Assembly (NCBI GenBank): GCA_944363685.1
Contig: CALVUV010000073.1
Span: forward strand, 1-6,885
Length of the DNA stretch: 6,885 nt
Reading direction: 5' to 3'
DNA from: an uncultured Bacilli bacterium
Lineage (GTDB): Bacteria; Bacillota_I; Bacilli_A; RF39; UBA660
Under the pieces are notes generated by a model that saw only the letters and a program-made list of their open reading frames with translations, had not been told where the DNA came from and did not search any database. Below, in pieces: positions 6,542 through 6,885 of the stretch; positions within the stretch are counted from its first letter, which is position 1; every line of letters starts with the position of its first letter. The position numbers were made by a program, and so were the translations under genes.

Positions 6542-6568
6542 AAGGACTTGTCTAAGTTCTTTTTTTCT
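6540..6568 (+). terminator. Intrinsic terminator after rubrerythrin
   Basis: AAAAGGACTT (6540-6549) pairs with AAGTTCTTTT (6554-6563), 10 bp including one G-T(U) pair, with a GTCT loop. It is followed by more T residues (to 6566) and overlaps the rubrerythrin stop codon. It closes the operon. Confidence 0.9.
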
Positions 6569-6610
6569 GTTATTATTAATTTAACTAGAATAAGAAAGAA
6601 GTGATTTTAA

Positions 6611-6682
6611 ATGATGAAAAAATATACTAGCACCCGTTTACAAATAGTTATCTGGGGGGGGGGTCATTTAACCCTAATCTAA
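6611..6682 (+). CDS. Possible 23-residue leader peptide containing the G10 tract
   Basis: ATG 6611 (with a second ATG at 6614) follows a purine-rich AAGAAG at about 9-nt spacing and opens a short frame: MMKKYTSTRLQIVIWGGGHLTLI. The ten-G run encodes the end of Trp and the Gly codons. Adding one G would extend it to 38 residues (stop at original 6724-6726); removing one G ends it right after the run. No homolog is known to me. It could be a leader peptide, the remnant of a gene, or not translated at all. The candidate long stem would sequester its ribosome binding site. Confidence 0.25.
   Translation: MMKKYTSTRLQIVIWGGGHLTLI
6654..6663 (+). repeat. G10 homopolymer in an AT-rich intergenic region
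   Basis: Ten consecutive G residues stand out sharply from the surrounding A/T-rich sequence. Such tracts change length by slipped-strand mispairing and are known contingency switches in other bacteria. The length could also be a sequencing or assembly error, as G-runs are error-prone. Confidence 0.9.
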
Positions 6683-6710
6683 GTAATAAAATTACTTTCT
6701 TTCATGGTGT

Positions 6711-6744
6711 AAAAAGAATAGAGTAGGTGTATTCTATTCTTTTT
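6711..6744 (+). terminator. Strong terminator hairpin upstream of the last gene
   Basis: AAAAAGAATAGA (6711-6722) is perfectly complementary to TCTATTCTTTTT (6733-6744). Two more inner pairs (G-T and T-A) leave a 6-nt loop, AGGTGT. The A-run on the left and T-run on the right would make it work in either direction. It lies between the poly-G region and the gene starting at 6800, so it either ends a small transcript or attenuates that gene. Confidence 0.75.
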
Positions 6745-6799
6745 ATAATGTCAAAATATAGATAATCTAGATAAGAATAAGTAGTAAGGGAGAATTAAT

Positions 6800-6885
6800 A
6801 TGAAAGAGAAAAATAAAAGAAAAGAGATAATAATAATAGGAGTATTAATACTATTAATGATAGTAATAATAGTAGGAACAAGTTA
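6800..6885 (+). CDS. Start of a membrane-anchored or secreted protein, cut by window edge
   Basis: Only 28 codons are visible. ATG 6800 has a good AAGGGAG (6786-6792) at 7-nt spacing. The product begins with a basic stretch (MKEKNKRKE, residues 1-9) followed by a continuous hydrophobic segment (about 10-26, rich in I, V and L), then GTS. This is an N-terminal signal-anchor or signal peptide directing the rest outside the membrane. No cysteine lipobox is visible. No family can be assigned from this fragment, and the gene continues past the window. Confidence 0.7.
   Translation, partial: MKEKNKRKEIIIIGVLILLMIVIIVGTS

Larger units (their letters stand above)
6594..6703 (+). promoter_or_regulatory. 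Candidate structured leader RNA enclosing a poly-G tract
   Basis: GAAAGAAGTGATTTTA (6594-6609) can pair with TAAAATTACTTTCTTTC (6687-6703): 16 bp with one bulged T and one G-U pair, enclosing 77 nt. Inside, GGGT (6661-6664) can pair with ACCC (6671-6674), and CCC at 6633-6635 could also pair with the G-run. An alternative local hairpin, AAGTAAT-AAA-ATTACTT (6681-6697), competes for the 3' arm of the long stem. A terminator (6711-6744) and a gene start (6800) follow, the layout of an RNA-based attenuator. I match it to no known riboswitch class. Chance pairing in AT-rich DNA, or the terminal repeats of a tiny mobile element, remain possible. Confidence 0.3.

Noticed and set aside
6384..6584. 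66-codon open frame overlapping the end of rubrerythrin
   Set aside because: It lies in another frame inside rbr, has no ribosome binding site, and runs through the terminator; it is a shadow of the real gene.
6594..6744. Known riboswitch class (purine, preQ1, c-di-GMP, ZTP, guanidine, SAM, fluoride) or SRP RNA
   Set aside because: None of the conserved core sequences I know for these classes is present, so it is only called a candidate structure.

Overview
The window is very AT-rich (roughly 25-30% G+C by eye). Codons favour A/T third positions and AGA for arginine, ribosome binding sites are strong AGGAGG-like, and genes are tightly packed. This suggests a low-GC Firmicutes or Mollicutes-related anaerobe, probably host-associated (the Erysipelotrichia / RF39-like range), but nothing here fixes the taxon. 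Tryptophan is written TGG and TGA serves as a stop (once, at the end of the regulator gene), so the standard bacterial code fits better than the Mycoplasma code. Two oxygen-sensitive or oxygen-detoxifying iron proteins support an anaerobic lifestyle.

Left block (89-4204, + strand): six co-directional genes, apparently one operon of RNA-modification and ribosome-maturation functions. They are a YgjP-type zinc metallopeptidase, a SpoU/TrmH-family 2'-O-methyltransferase, rimM, trmD, an unrecognised small helical protein, and tgt. Neighbours overlap by 8 nt or are separated by at most 37 nt. The block ends in an intrinsic terminator that starts inside the end of tgt. The common rimM-trmD pair is present, but rplS, the usual next gene, is not.

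Middle block (4221-6568, + strand): a compact stress/redox operon. A consensus sigma-A promoter (TTGACA, 17 bp, TATAAT) is followed by a perfect 7-1-7 Fur-type palindrome over the expected transcription start. Then come a Fur/PerR-family regulator, a short [FeFe] hydrogenase with all H-cluster motifs, and rubrerythrin, closed by an intrinsic terminator. The regulator has a PerR-like sensing aspartate but a Fur-like arginine in its DNA-reading helix, matching the Fur-type operator beside it. The simplest reading is an autoregulated peroxide/iron-responsive operon; rubrerythrin reduces peroxide and the hydrogenase handles excess or needed electrons.

Right end (6569-6885): about 230 bp without a convincing gene. 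It holds a run of ten G residues inside a possible 23-codon ORF, a long-range stem enclosing that ORF, and a strong terminator hairpin. The last 86 bases start a gene for a protein with an N-terminal membrane segment, cut by the window edge. This stretch is the least explained part of the window and may be a phase-variable or structured-RNA leader.
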